Positions 1-9,778 of a stretch of DNA of 64,000 nt are shown here, one piece after another (the stretch's first letter is position 1; every line of letters begins with the position of its first letter). Origin of the DNA: Chloroflexota bacterium (GTDB taxonomy: Bacteria; Chloroflexota; Anaerolineae; Anaerolineales; Villigracilaceae); assembly GCA_016866215.1 (NCBI GenBank), contig VGNE01000007.1:1-64000 (forward strand), in the 5' to 3' direction. Below the pieces are notes generated by a model, which saw only the letters and a list, made by a program, of their open reading frames with translations, had not been told where the DNA came from and searched no databases. The translations under genes were made by a program, and so were the position numbers.

Positions 1-47
1 GGTCTTCAACGTTTTCTTCACTTTTGTGTATACTCGGTAGCGATCAG

Positions 48-100
48 TCATAGAGGACACCTCAGTTGGTTTGGTGACCCTGAGTTTACTCTATGACTGA
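48..100 (+). promoter_or_regulatory. leader hairpin over start codon
   Basis: An 11-bp inverted repeat (CAGTCATAGAG at 48-58, CTCTATGACTG at 90-100) encloses a second small stem (CTCAG/CTGAG). The distal arm contains the ATG at 93 of the following membrane protein gene, so in RNA the start codon would be paired. A possible -10 TATACT lies at about 29-34. Regulation is inferred only from the geometry; it could be a dispersed palindrome. Confidence 0.35.
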
Positions 101-833
101 TTTTCCTCGTATTTGTACGGTAGAGAACAATAAGTTTAATTTGCCAAATAAATCCCTCAAGATTCTAGTCATCCTGGTATGTGCCGACCTTTTTTTTATT
201 CTATTACATATTACCCATAAACTGGCCCGAATTTTCAACGTGTTCACAACCATTCAATACAATAATGCTTTCAATGTCTATTACGACCTTACCCTGGCAG
301 AATCCTTTCAATATGTAAAAGAATACTGGATCATCCTCTTTTTTGCATGGTTGATCTTCAGGAAAAAACAATTTTTCTACACAGGCTGGATATTCCTGTT
401 TGTGTATCTGTTATTTGACGACATGCTCAGTTTCCATGAGGGCTTGGGAACATTTGTTATTGAAAAACTCGGCATTCCTCCTTTTCACGTCATATTCGGG
501 GAACTGCGGTATCAGGACTTTGGAGAACTGGGTGCATCCTTGTTTTTCGGGATCTTTTTCCTTTCCATAATCGCCTTTTCCTACTTCCGCAATGGCAAGG
601 AAGTCCGAACCACGTTTCACTACCTGATCGGAGGATTATTTATTATCGTATTCTTCGGAGTCATAAATGATTTTACCAATCGAATTTTCGCAGAAGAAAC
701 CCAGAAACTCCTGTACGAGATCACAAGATTATTAGAGGATGGCGGAGAAATGATAGGGATGTCCCTGATATGCTGGTATGTTTATTCATTGACCGAGCCT
801 GCACAGACATCCGCTCAATCATTTAGTACATAG
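93..833 (+). CDS. hypothetical polytopic membrane protein
   Basis: This 246-residue protein has about six hydrophobic segments, near residues 23-42, 78-90, 95-107, 148-163, 176-193 and 223-235, and few charged residues between them. A motif DDMLSFHEGLG lies just after the third segment. I do not recognise the family. No signal peptide cleavage pattern is apparent, and the N-terminus (about 20 residues) is probably cytoplasmic. It stands alone, convergent with tgt (5-nt gap), so the two genes do not form an operon. Base composition is AT-richer than the neighbouring tgt. The start at 93 is the first in-frame ATG and sits within a hairpin. Confidence 0.6.
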   Translation: MTDFPRICTVENNKFNLPNKSLKILVILVCADLFFILLHITHKLARIFNVFTTIQYNNAFNVYYDLTLAESFQYVKEYWIILFFAWLIFRKKQFFYTGWIFLFVYLLFDDMLSFHEGLGTFVIEKLGIPPFHVIFGELRYQDFGELGASLFFGIFFLSIIAFSYFRNGKEVRTTFHYLIGGLFIIVFFGVINDFTNRIFAEETQKLLYEITRLLEDGGEMIGMSLICWYVYSLTEPAQTSAQSFST

Positions 834-837
834 AGAT

Positions 838-1974
<1,137 letters not shown>

Positions 1975-2018
1975 TCAATTCAAGGTGAGTTATAATTTTG
2001 TCAGAGCAAGGAGTAAAT

Positions 2019-2261
2019 ATGTTAACTACTTTACAAGGCGTGTATCGCAAGGGAAAGATTGTGCTAAAGAACAATCCCTCCGATATTCCCGATGAAACTC
2101 CCGTGATTGTCACCTTTCTTGGCGTGGAAAGTATTGATTTGCGCGCGCGCGGTATCAGCGAAGAACAAGCCAGCGCATTGCGCGCGCAACTTGCCGCTTT
2201 TACAGAAGAGTGGGAAAGTCCTGACATGAGTATCTATGACAACTATGACGCGCACGTTTAA
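2019..2261 (+). CDS. antitoxin of a MazF-type pair
   Basis: This 80-residue protein starts at ATG 2019, chosen because AAGGAG lies at 2009-2014 with good spacing; an upstream in-frame TTG is less likely. The N-terminus (TLQGVYRKGKIVLKNNP) resembles the short beta-rich DNA-binding segment of antitoxins that precede MazF/PemK toxins. The acidic C-terminal tail is the expected toxin-binding part. It overlaps the toxin gene by 26 nt, implying translational coupling. A TATAAT at 1991-1996 is a plausible -10 element. Autoregulation is usual for such pairs but is not shown here. The exact antitoxin family is not certain. Confidence 0.75.
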   Translation: MLTTLQGVYRKGKIVLKNNPSDIPDETPVIVTFLGVESIDLRARGISEEQASALRAQLAAFTEEWESPDMSIYDNYDAHV

Positions 2262-2595
2262 TCGTGGCGATGTCGTTCTGGTGCTTTTCCCTCACTCAGA
2301 TTTACAAACAGCCAAACCCCGCCCTGCATTAATTGTGCAAACAGATAATCTTGAGAGTGGTTTAGCGCAAATCGTTGTAGCAATGATTACCAGCCGCCTA
2401 TTTCGCGCCAATCACCCCAGCCGCGTTTTCATCAAATTGGACTCACAGGCTGGAAAAGAATCGGGATTGCCTACCGATTCAGTAATGATGACCGATAATC
2501 TCGCCACCGTTTCTGAAATTGCTATAGATCAAGTGATTGGAAAAATCCCAATGGAGGATGTAGACAAAGCGCTCAAACATACTTTGGGGTTGTGA
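2236..2595 (+). CDS. MazF/PemK-family mRNA interferase toxin
   Basis: This 119-residue protein carries the MazF/PemK fold signature: NRGDVVLVLFPHSD near the N-terminus, KPRPALIVQ at about residues 28-36, and MITSRL at about 50-55. Conserved residues of the family (the RPALI strand and a downstream Ser/Thr in ITS) are present. MazF toxins cleave single-stranded mRNA at short motifs and are neutralised by the cognate antitoxin, here encoded immediately upstream with overlap. A second in-frame ATG at 2245 could be the start. The protein looks intact. Confidence 0.9.
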   Translation: MTTMTRTFNRGDVVLVLFPHSDLQTAKPRPALIVQTDNLESGLAQIVVAMITSRLFRANHPSRVFIKLDSQAGKESGLPTDSVMMTDNLATVSEIAIDQVIGKIPMEDVDKALKHTLGL

Positions 2596-2607
2596 ACATT
2601 AATGTCC

Positions 2608-2756
2608 CGTCATTGCGAGAAGCGAAGCGATGAAGCAATCCCCGTTGACTGTTTGGAGATTGCTTCGGGCAGGGTTTCGACACCTGCACTTGCGTACGGT
2701 GCAAGTGTACGGGCGAGAAAATCACTCGCCCCACTCAACCGCCTGCCTCGCAATGG
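2608..2756. repeat. dispersed repeat, GTCATTGCGAG family, with inner element
   Basis: Terminal arms CGTCATTGCGAG (2608-2619) and CCTCGCAATG (near 2745) flank GAAGCAATC / GATTGCTTC inner arms. The same family recurs at 15351-15470, 20293-20376, 22220-22307 and 33176-33299. The middle of this copy (about 2668-2735) contains unrelated sequence with its own short palindromes, suggesting nesting. No coding potential. Confidence 0.8.
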
Positions 2757-2759
2757 CAT

Positions 2760-4001
2760 TTAAGCTCTGGCAAACAGGCATTTGAGATAAGCCCCTTCTT
2801 TGAATCCAATTGGATGATCGAGTGCATGACCCGTTCTTTCGATTTCGGTTAACTTGCGTCCCGCTTCTTTAGCAGACTGATGAATGGTTTCAAAAAAGAC
2901 ATCGGCATCTACGCGGCTGGAACAGGAGGCCTGCACCAGCGTGCCGCCTTGTCGCAAGACACCCAAACCCAAGCGAGTCAGACGGCGATAGGCGGATAAG
3001 GCCGACGCGATTTGCTTTTCACTTTGGGCGAACATGGGCGGGTCAAGGATCACCAAGTCGAAGAGAAGTTTTTCCGACGCCATGCGAGCCAAGACTTCAA
3101 AGGCATCTTCGGCTATCGTCTCGTGAGGTATTGTCAACTCGTTGTGCGCCATGTTGCGGAGGGCGGCTTCGAGGGCGGGCGCGCTGATATCCACGCTGAG
3201 GACTTCTCCTGCGCCGCCGCGTGCCGCGTAGACGGAAAATCCGCCCGTGTAGGAAAATACATTTAATACAGATTTACCCTTGGATAATTTTTCAACTCGT
3301 GCGCGATTATCACGCTGGTCGAGGAAGAAGCCAGTCTTCTGCCCGTGAATGGGATCGGACTCAAAGATGAGACCATTTTCTCGAAACAGGATCAGGTTCG
3401 GGGGCCGCGAAGCGAGAAGCGAGAGCGTCATCCCATCGCTTAAGCCGTGCAAAAATTCAGTCTGCTTTTGAAGCGATCGGTTGAGTCGCAAAATCAAATG
3501 GCTGGCCGGGCTGACCTGCGCCAGCGCGTCACAGAAATCCTTTAGATGGGGAATCCAGGCGGGGGTATAAAGTTTTAGAACGAGAATATCGGCATAACGG
3601 TCAAGCACCAATCCGGGCAAGCCGTCGTTCTCGCCGTGAACAAGCCGATAGCCGTTGGTATTTTTTTCTTCCAAAGGTGCGCGCACGCGGGCGGCGCTGG
3701 CAAGTTTATTTTGAAACCAGTCCGCGTTGATGGTGGCGGGTTCGCGGGACTGCAGGATGCGCACGCGGATCGGAGATGTGGGGTCATACAAACCGATCGC
3801 CAGAAAGCGGCGCGCGTGCGCGTCATCGAAGATAACAGCGAGATCGCCGGGCGCGCCAGTGTGGCTTTGCTCGGTGATGGATTGATCGAAAACCCAGGGA
3901 TGCCCCTGCCGCAAAGCACGTTCTGCGGGCGGGCTGATACGCAGCGCAATTCGTTTCGCAGAGGGAGCAGGGAGTTGGGATAGGAATGTGTTGAAGTCCA
4001 T
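2760..4001 (-). CDS. RlmI-like class I SAM-dependent 23S rRNA methyltransferase
   Basis: The protein (413 residues from ATG 4001) has an N-terminal PUA-type domain (GHPWVFDQSI) and a Rossmann methyltransferase domain. The SAM-binding motif is NVFSYTGGFSVYAARGG and the catalytic-region motif is VILDPPMFAQS. This domain order matches RlmI/YccW-type 5-methylcytosine rRNA methyltransferases, including FLDQRDNR ahead of motif I. I chose 4001 over the upstream ATG at 4034 because the family starts close to the PUA domain. A minus-strand TATAAT at 4017-4012 lies just ahead of the ATG with no ribosome binding site, again pointing to a leaderless or near-leaderless mRNA. The exact rRNA position methylated is unknown. 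Confidence 0.88.
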   Translation of the reverse strand: MDFNTFLSQLPAPSAKRIALRISPPAERALRQGHPWVFDQSITEQSHTGAPGDLAVIFDDAHARRFLAIGLYDPTSPIRVRILQSREPATINADWFQNKLASAARVRAPLEEKNTNGYRLVHGENDGLPGLVLDRYADILVLKLYTPAWIPHLKDFCDALAQVSPASHLILRLNRSLQKQTEFLHGLSDGMTLSLLASRPPNLILFRENGLIFESDPIHGQKTGFFLDQRDNRARVEKLSKGKSVLNVFSYTGGFSVYAARGGAGEVLSVDISAPALEAALRNMAHNELTIPHETIAEDAFEVLARMASEKLLFDLVILDPPMFAQSEKQIASALSAYRRLTRLGLGVLRQGGTLVQASCSSRVDADVFFETIHQSAKEAGRKLTEIERTGHALDHPIGFKEGAYLKCLFARA

Positions 4002-4150
4002 TGTTGGAGGGATTATACAGGAACCCCGCTTCACGCGTTGTTTCGACTTCGCTCACCACGAGCCTGGAAGTTGATTCTGTTTGGAATGAAGTACCGCAAT
4101 GCTCAAATTGAGAATGGAGATATGCATCTTTGAATGATAGAATATAGAAT

Positions 4151-5503
4151 ATGATAGTTGCTCCAGATCAATTAAAAATGGGTTTTATCGAATCAGAGGA
4201 AATTCAGGAAACCAAGAAACCTGAACTTTCCAATGGCCGCGCCAATAAGCTGGATCCTCAAGACCGTTCTTTTCATGCGTGGTATCGGTTCGTGTTATCC
4301 TTTCCTCCACATTTGGTACAGGATTACATCCAAAAATTTGGGCTAAATCAAAAAAGCGTGATTCTCGATCCATTTTGCGGGACAGGTACAACTCTGGTTG
4401 AAGCCAAACTAGCTGGGATGAGAGCAATTGGCTTGGAAGGCAATCCATTTCCGCATTTTGCATCATCGGTCAAAACGAATTGGGATTTGGATGGAGATAA
4501 ATTATCCAAGCAAGGGCAGCAAGTCTCAGAAAAAGCGCTTGCGATTCTCAAGTCACAGGGAATTGACGACAATTTCTCATTTAATGACAGCAAAAATTTG
4601 GAACTCAAAACACTAACACCTGAAATTGAAAAACTTATTCTGACAAATTCAATCAGCCCACTTCCATTGCACAAAACCTTGGTTTTATTTGAATGCCTAA
4701 AACAATTCGAGGGCGAGCCGTTTTATCGTCACGCACTATTAGCTTTAGGGAACGCTTTGGTTTTCAAAATCAGCAATCTGCACTTCGGACCAGAAGTGGG
4801 CGTTAAGAATCCAAAAGTAGATGTACCTGTTATCTCCAACTGGCTTTTTGAAATAAAGAAAATAGCAAATGACCTGCGTCAAGTTGAAGGGAAATCCTAT
4901 CCCAACACAAAAGTTCATCTGGCAGATGCACGCAGTTTTGACATTATTGAACCAAATTCTGTGGATGCAGTTATTACGTCACCACCCTATCCCAACGAAA
5001 AAGATTACACTCGAACTACACGCCTTGAGTCTGTTTTGCTTGGATTTATCAACAGCAAGGAAGAATTGAGGGAATTGAAAAAACGACTCGTCCGTTCGAA
5101 CACGCGCGGAATTTACAAAGGCGATGACGATGATCAATGGGTTTCTGCTTTTCCAGAAATCCAACGTATTGCAAAAGAAATTGAAAAACGGCGTATAGAA
5201 CTCGGGAAAGATTCAGGGTTTGAAAAATTATATGCAAGAGCCGCAAAATTATATTTTGGCGGCATGGCAAAACACTTAGCTGACCTTCGCAGAGTTCTTC
5301 GTCCAGGGGCGCAACTCGCCTATGTAGTCGGCGATCAAGCATCCTATTTGCGCGTGATGATAAGGACAGGTCAGATTTTAGGAGATATTGCCAAATCTTT
5401 GGGTTATGAAGTTGTAAATATCGATTTATTCCGTACCCGGTTAGCGACGGCTACAAAAGAACAATTGCGCGAAGAAGTTGTCATTTTGAAATGGAGAGGG
5501 TAA
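4151..5503 (+). CDS. DNA methyltransferase of a type II restriction-modification system
   Basis: This 450-residue protein contains the SAM-binding motif DPFCGTGTTLVEAK at about residues 74-87 and the catalytic motif TSPPYPNEKDY at about 276-286. That identifies an amino-methyltransferase (N4-cytosine or N6-adenine). SPPY is more typical of N4-cytosine enzymes, but base specificity cannot be settled here. It lies 3 nt upstream of a broken endonuclease gene, so it was the modification half of an R-M pair. TAGAAT at 4138-4143 sits 7 nt before the ATG with no Shine-Dalgarno sequence, consistent with a leaderless start. The pair is AT-richer than the flanking housekeeping genes, a sign of transfer. 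Confidence 0.9.
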   Translation: MIVAPDQLKMGFIESEEIQETKKPELSNGRANKLDPQDRSFHAWYRFVLSFPPHLVQDYIQKFGLNQKSVILDPFCGTGTTLVEAKLAGMRAIGLEGNPFPHFASSVKTNWDLDGDKLSKQGQQVSEKALAILKSQGIDDNFSFNDSKNLELKTLTPEIEKLILTNSISPLPLHKTLVLFECLKQFEGEPFYRHALLALGNALVFKISNLHFGPEVGVKNPKVDVPVISNWLFEIKKIANDLRQVEGKSYPNTKVHLADARSFDIIEPNSVDAVITSPPYPNEKDYTRTTRLESVLLGFINSKEELRELKKRLVRSNTRGIYKGDDDDQWVSAFPEIQRIAKEIEKRRIELGKDSGFEKLYARAAKLYFGGMAKHLADLRRVLRPGAQLAYVVGDQASYLRVMIRTGQILGDIAKSLGYEVVNIDLFRTRLATATKEQLREEVVILKWRG

Positions 5504-5506
5504 TTT

Positions 5507-6306
5507 ATGGAAAATAAAGAGCCAAATCGTTATACCAAAATTCTTGAAGCCATCTTTGCCAAATATTTCAAGAAAGGTGTAACCGAAATCGAATTTAAGC
5601 GGACAGAATTCAGCCAAGTTGCCGATGAATTAGGCATAACATTGCCAAAGAATTTAGGTGATGTTCTTTACTCATTCAGATACAGAACTCTTTTACCAAA
5701 GTCCATTACATCAAAAGCTCCGAAAGACTACGAATGGATTATCAGACCATCAGGCAAAGGAAAATATAAACTTGTAATCGCCAAGCAGTCAAACATCGCC
5801 CCTTCAAGTATCCTTGCAGAAACTAAAATACCTGATTCAACGCCTGGTGTGATTGCTAAATATTCAATGAACGATGAACAATCCCTTTGGCAAAACTTCG
5901 CTACAATCGGTTGATTGATATTTTCACTGGCTTAACCTGCTATTCTTTACAAAATCATTTTCGAACAACTCTAAGCAACGGCTCGCAAGTTGAAACCGAT
6001 GAAATCTATATTGGGCTGGACAAACGCGGCGCACATTATGTTTTGCCCGTTCAAGCAAAAGGCGGTAAAGACAAAATCGGTATTGTTCAAATCGAACAGG
6101 ATATTGAATTATGCGCGCGAAAATTTCCGCGTTTGATTTGTCGAGCAATTGCCGCACAATTCATGGAAGATAATCTCATTGCGCTTTTCGAGTTTGAGCA
6201 GACAAAAGATGGAATTAGAGTTTCTTCTGAAAAGCACTACAAACTTGTAAAGCCCGATGAGTTGTCGCCTAATGAATTGGAAAGTTATTCTGTGCGACAA
6301 AGCTAA
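5507..6306 (+). pseudogene. type II restriction endonuclease, frameshifted
   Basis: Two overlapping reading frames (5507-5914 and 5887-6306) together give one ORF of about 265 codons if one base is restored near 5884-5888, in the T run of CCCTTTGGCAAAA. The second part contains VETDEIYIGLD and PVQAKGG, a PD-(D/E)xK-like arrangement with QxK as the last catalytic element, and ends with a conserved-looking IEQDIELCARKFP stretch. It follows the methyltransferase gene by 3 nt. As written the endonuclease is inactive. A single-base error in a short homopolymer is an equally good explanation, so this may be an intact gene in reality. Confidence 0.75.
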
Positions 6307-6310
6307 CAAA

Positions 6311-6337
6311 AAACCGCAGGCTTATCACCTGCGGTTT
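6311..6337. terminator. hairpin terminator after the R-M pair
   Basis: A 10-bp perfect inverted repeat, AAACCGCAGG / CCTGCGGTTT, with a 7-nt loop begins just after the endonuclease stop codon. A and T runs on both sides suit bidirectional termination. Confidence 0.7.
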
Positions 6338-6385
6338 ACTTACAAAAGTGACCTTACGCAAACAGCCACATTTTAGGTATGTCAC

Positions 6386-6442
6386 CCTGAGCGGAGCGAA
6401 GGGTCTCTACGACTATCTCAGAGATCCTTCGCTCCGCTCAGG
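6386..6442. repeat. inverted repeat of CCTGAGCGGAGCGAAGG type
   Basis: 17-bp perfect arms (6386-6402 and 6426-6442) enclose 23 nt. It lies in the gene-free stretch 6307-6670. Apart from the terminator before it and the gntR promoter after it, I see nothing else there (6443-6620 holds no recognisable gene or RNA). A related sequence is found inside the glycosyltransferase gene near 60764-60786. Confidence 0.75.
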
Positions 6443-6620
6443 AAATCATGCTTGGTGCGTAAGGTGAGTTAAACAAAAAAACACAGGCTCATCACAACTG
6501 GCAGGATTAAGCCGCACCGTCATTGCTCGAGGTGATAGTGAGATTGAGCATTCGATAAAAATCTATCTTCCGGAATTCGTCGTTCAGGAACAGGACGATT
6601 ACCCGTCGAAAAAATGACCC

Positions 6621-6648
6621 TTGACAAGTATACAATATTGTATACAAT
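6621..6648 (+). promoter_or_regulatory. gntR promoter overlapped by palindromic operator
   Basis: TTGACA at 6621-6626 and TACAAT at 6643-6648, spaced 16 bp, form a strong sigma-70-type promoter. Between and over them lies an 18-bp perfect palindrome GTATACAAT/ATTGTATAC (6628-6645), typical in size and position for a GntR/FadR-family operator. Binding would occlude RNA polymerase, so negative autoregulation, and probably regulation of the downstream operon, is inferred. Confidence 0.75.
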
Positions 6649-6670
6649 TAAGGTCATACTGGAGCATTTG

Positions 6671-7348
6671 GTGAAAAATCAACCCACCCCCAATCTCAGC
6701 GGCGAGGTCTTTATTTCCCTGAAAGACCGCATCATTCATTGGCACTACCCCCCCAGTTATCGCTTCACTGAGGAGGGCTTGTGCGAAGAATTTGGCGTCA
6801 GTCGAAGCCCTGTGCGCGAGGCCTTGCGGATGTTGGTGGAGAATGGCTTGGTGGACAAAGAACCACACAAGGGCTATACCGTCAAACAGCTGGATATGCG
6901 TGAGATCCATGAGTTGTACGAAGTACGCCTTGCATTGGAATTATTTGTCGTAACTTTGCTGACGAAGACAGGTGTGCCGGATGCAGACTGGCAAAGACTT
7001 CACAAAATCTGGCGTTCCATCCTGGATAAAATCCCTGAAAATGTGAATGATTTTTCTGACAAAGATGAAGAGTTCCATGAGGCATTGGCGGTGTTCACGA
7101 ATAACAAGTCCCTGATCCAGCATCTGCACAGTATCAATGAGCGCCTGCATTTTATCCGCATGATGGATATAACAACTAGTGAACGTCTGCGGACTACCTG
7201 TGAACAACACCTCCGCATTCTGGAATGTATCAAAGCTGGAGATGTAAACTGTGCGCGTGAGGCTCTTGAATTGAATATTCAGGACGGGCGTGAGAATGTT
7301 GAACAAGCGGTAAAGACAGCGCTGGCAAAATCCTTTATGGGGATTTAG
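6671..7348 (+). CDS. GntR-family (FadR/FCD subfamily) transcriptional regulator
   Basis: The start is taken as GTG 6671 (225 residues) because GGAG lies at 6661-6664 and the promoter/operator occupies the sequence upstream; an earlier ATG at 6614 would lie before the promoter. The N-terminal winged helix includes EEFGVSRSPVREALRMLVENGLV, whose core VSRSPVREALRML is the classic GntR recognition helix. The C-terminal all-helical FCD-type ligand domain contains acidic and His residues (DKDEEFHEAL, EQHLRILECI) of the metal-binding pattern. It heads the ureide/oxamate operon and most likely senses a substrate or intermediate of that pathway; the ligand is unknown. Confidence 0.9.
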   Translation: MKNQPTPNLSGEVFISLKDRIIHWHYPPSYRFTEEGLCEEFGVSRSPVREALRMLVENGLVDKEPHKGYTVKQLDMREIHELYEVRLALELFVVTLLTKTGVPDADWQRLHKIWRSILDKIPENVNDFSDKDEEFHEALAVFTNNKSLIQHLHSINERLHFIRMMDITTSERLRTTCEQHLRILECIKAGDVNCAREALELNIQDGRENVEQAVKTALAKSFMGI

Positions 7349-7384
7349 CCAGCGTTTATTTTTAATTCATCTCAAGGAGAAAAC

Positions 7385-8071
7385 ATGCGAAAAGGAAAAT
7401 TTACAGCCGAACCATACGAACTTGAATTTGATCTTGACACCACTGCTCTTGTCATGATTGACATGCAACGCGATTTTGTTGAACCGGGTGGGTTCGGCGA
7501 AATGCTGGGAAACAATGTTTCTTTGCTGCGCAGTTCAATTGAGCCTTGCAAGGAAGTCCTGGAAACCGCACGCAAGGTCGGGCTCTTCGTGATCCACACC
7601 CGCGAAGGTCACCGCCCAGACCTGGCAGATCTTCCGTCAGCCAAAAAAGAGCGTGGTCACCTCACGACAGGCATTGGCGATGTTGGGCCGATGGGACGCA
7701 TCCTCGTGCGCGGTGAAGTCGGTCACGATATCATCCCCGAGTTATATCCCATTGAAGGCGAACCGGTTGTTGATAAACCCGGTAAGGGCGCCTTTTACGA
7801 TACCGACCTGCTCGGCATTTTGAGAAATCGCAATATCAAAACATTGATCGTATGCGGAGTGACAACTGAAGTTTGCGTCCACACCACTGTACGCGAAGCC
7901 AATGACCGTGGTTTCAACGCCCTCGTCCCTGAAGATTGTACCGCCTCCTACTTCCCTGAATTCAAACGCGTCGCATTGGAAATGGTCAAAGCCCAGGGCG
8001 GCATTTTCGGGTGGGTCAGCAATTCAGATCATGTGATCAAAGGATTGGCGGCAGCGGCGAAAGGAAAATAG
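7385..8071 (+). CDS. cysteine hydrolase, biuret-hydrolase-like (isochorismatase superfamily)
   Basis: This 228-residue protein has the catalytic triad pattern of the superfamily: Asp in VMIDMQRDF, Lys in DKPGKGAF, and Cys in GVTTEVCVHTT followed by REANDRG. From memory, HTREGHRPDLADLP and DIIPELYPIEGE closely match biuret amidohydrolase BiuH. BiuH converts biuret to allophanate plus ammonia. Related ureidoacrylate or N-carbamoyl amidohydrolases cannot be excluded. AAGGAG precedes the ATG. It is the first enzyme gene of the operon with permeases, carbamoyltransferase subunits and carbamate kinase, so a ureide-type substrate is likely. Confidence 0.8.
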   Translation: MRKGKFTAEPYELEFDLDTTALVMIDMQRDFVEPGGFGEMLGNNVSLLRSSIEPCKEVLETARKVGLFVIHTREGHRPDLADLPSAKKERGHLTTGIGDVGPMGRILVRGEVGHDIIPELYPIEGEPVVDKPGKGAFYDTDLLGILRNRNIKTLIVCGVTTEVCVHTTVREANDRGFNALVPEDCTASYFPEFKRVALEMVKAQGGIFGWVSNSDHVIKGLAAAAKGK

Positions 8072-8120
8072 ATCAGCCTGTAGGTTTTGGTCAATCCTTT
8101 TGATACAAGGAGGTTTCCTG

Positions 8121-9695
8121 ATGGAAAATAAATCTGTAAAATCGATGCAAGCGCCTTTCTGGGTTCCGGGTGATTGGAATGCCTTCTTCGGCTTGGGGAC
8201 GAATAGTCTTCTGAACATTCTCGTCCTTTCCGGTTTGTTGTTGGGTGTCATTCAAATGCCCGCCGAAATAGTGTTTGGAAAAATCGTTCCGGCAGTGGGC
8301 TTTATGCTCTTCCTCAGCAACATCTACTATGCGCTGATGGCGCGTCGCCTTGCCCTGAAGGAAGGGCGTAATGATGTAACGTCCATGCCCGCGGGTCCCA
8401 GTGTCCCGCACATGTTCATCGTCGTTTTCGTGATCATGCTTCCGGTTAAGATCGCCACCGGCGATCCGATTCTAGCCTGGCAGGTTGGGCTGGCTTGGGC
8501 CTTTATCGAAGGGCTGGTCAATTTGAGTGGCGCATTCATTGCTCCGTTCATCCGCAAGTTGACTCCGCGTGCGGCTCTTCTTGGAACTTTGGCTGGCGTC
8601 TCGATCGCATTTATCGCCATCCGCCCGGGCATGCAAATTCTTGATCCCTACCCTTGGATCGGATTGGTTTGTCTTGCGATCGTTTTAGGCGGCTGGTTTG
8701 CTGGGGTTGTATTCCCGGGCAAAATCCCCGCCGGACTGGTTGCCATCGGCGTTGGCTCGATCATGGCTTGGGGCGCGACTTTGCTCGGCTGGGCGCCTGT
8801 CATGGATGCCGAAGCTTTGCGCGCTTCTTTTGGAGGCTTGGGATTATCCATACCTCTGCCTGAAATCGGCAATCTGGTGGCGGGCTTTAAGAATATTGCG
8901 CCCCTGCTTGTAACAGCCATTCCCTTCGGTGTGTATGACTTCATCGAAGCCATGGATAACGTGGAAAGCGCCTCAGCCGCCGGTGACGAGTATAGCGTGC
9001 GTGAGGTCCTGCTTGTGGATGGCATCAACAGTATCATCGGCACTCTGTTGGGCAGCTGTTTCCCCAATGCGGTTTATATCGGACACCCGGGCTGGAAAGC
9101 AGTCGGAGGTCGAATTGGATATTCTTTGGCAACTGGCGCGTTGGTTATCACCGTTACATGGCTCAATATCGTGCCTGTGTTGTTGAACCTGATTCCGCTC
9201 GTTGCCATTTTGCCCATCCTGCTTTACATCGGAGCATTGATCGGCGCGCAAGCCTTTCAGGCCACGCCGCGCAATCATGCTCCGGCTGTGATCCTTGCGC
9301 TCGTCCCACACTTTGCTGCATGGGGCAAAACGCAGGTGGATGGCGCATTGAATGCGGCCGGCGCGAACGCCTCGGATTTAATCGGCGCGATGGCCGGCAA
9401 TGGCGTGCTATATGAAGGCATGGCAAAACTCGGCGGCGGAGCGATCTTGAGCGGTTTGGTGCTCGGCGCTATCGCGGTCTTCCTATTGGATGGCAAACCA
9501 AAACTCGCCTCAGCCTACGCCTTGGCCGGAGCTGTTCTATCCTACTTTGGCTTTATCCACGCAGAAGCCGTGCAATTCGGTAATCACGGCCTGCCCACCG
9601 ACATCACAGTTGGATATTTACTGGTAGCTGCATTGTGTTATGCCTTCAGTTATTTCCCGCGCGAACAGATGTCTTTCGAATATAGTGAGAAGTAA
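8121..9695 (+). CDS. NCS2-type (xanthine/uracil family) permease 1
   Basis: The start is ATG 8121, with AAGGAGG at 8108-8114. The 524-residue protein has 12-14 hydrophobic segments. A conserved central region, ESASAAGDEYSVREVLLVDG, is typical of the NCS2 substrate-binding helices (acidic residue, then Gly-rich helix). A second signature is TPRAALLGTLAGVS. The protein is probably a proton symporter for a nucleobase or ureide-like compound across the cytoplasmic membrane. It lies 49 nt after the hydrolase and is followed by a paralogue about 50% similar by eye. The substrate is not identifiable from sequence. Confidence 0.85.
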   Translation: MENKSVKSMQAPFWVPGDWNAFFGLGTNSLLNILVLSGLLLGVIQMPAEIVFGKIVPAVGFMLFLSNIYYALMARRLALKEGRNDVTSMPAGPSVPHMFIVVFVIMLPVKIATGDPILAWQVGLAWAFIEGLVNLSGAFIAPFIRKLTPRAALLGTLAGVSIAFIAIRPGMQILDPYPWIGLVCLAIVLGGWFAGVVFPGKIPAGLVAIGVGSIMAWGATLLGWAPVMDAEALRASFGGLGLSIPLPEIGNLVAGFKNIAPLLVTAIPFGVYDFIEAMDNVESASAAGDEYSVREVLLVDGINSIIGTLLGSCFPNAVYIGHPGWKAVGGRIGYSLATGALVITVTWLNIVPVLLNLIPLVAILPILLYIGALIGAQAFQATPRNHAPAVILALVPHFAAWGKTQVDGALNAAGANASDLIGAMAGNGVLYEGMAKLGGGAILSGLVLGAIAVFLLDGKPKLASAYALAGAVLSYFGFIHAEAVQFGNHGLPTDITVGYLLVAALCYAFSYFPREQMSFEYSEK

Positions 9696-9778
9696 GCAGG
9701 ACCCTACTTTGGAATTTCCCCTGCCCTGCAAGGGTTCAGGGTGAGATCAATCTTATATCTTCAAGAGGAGAAAAGAAA

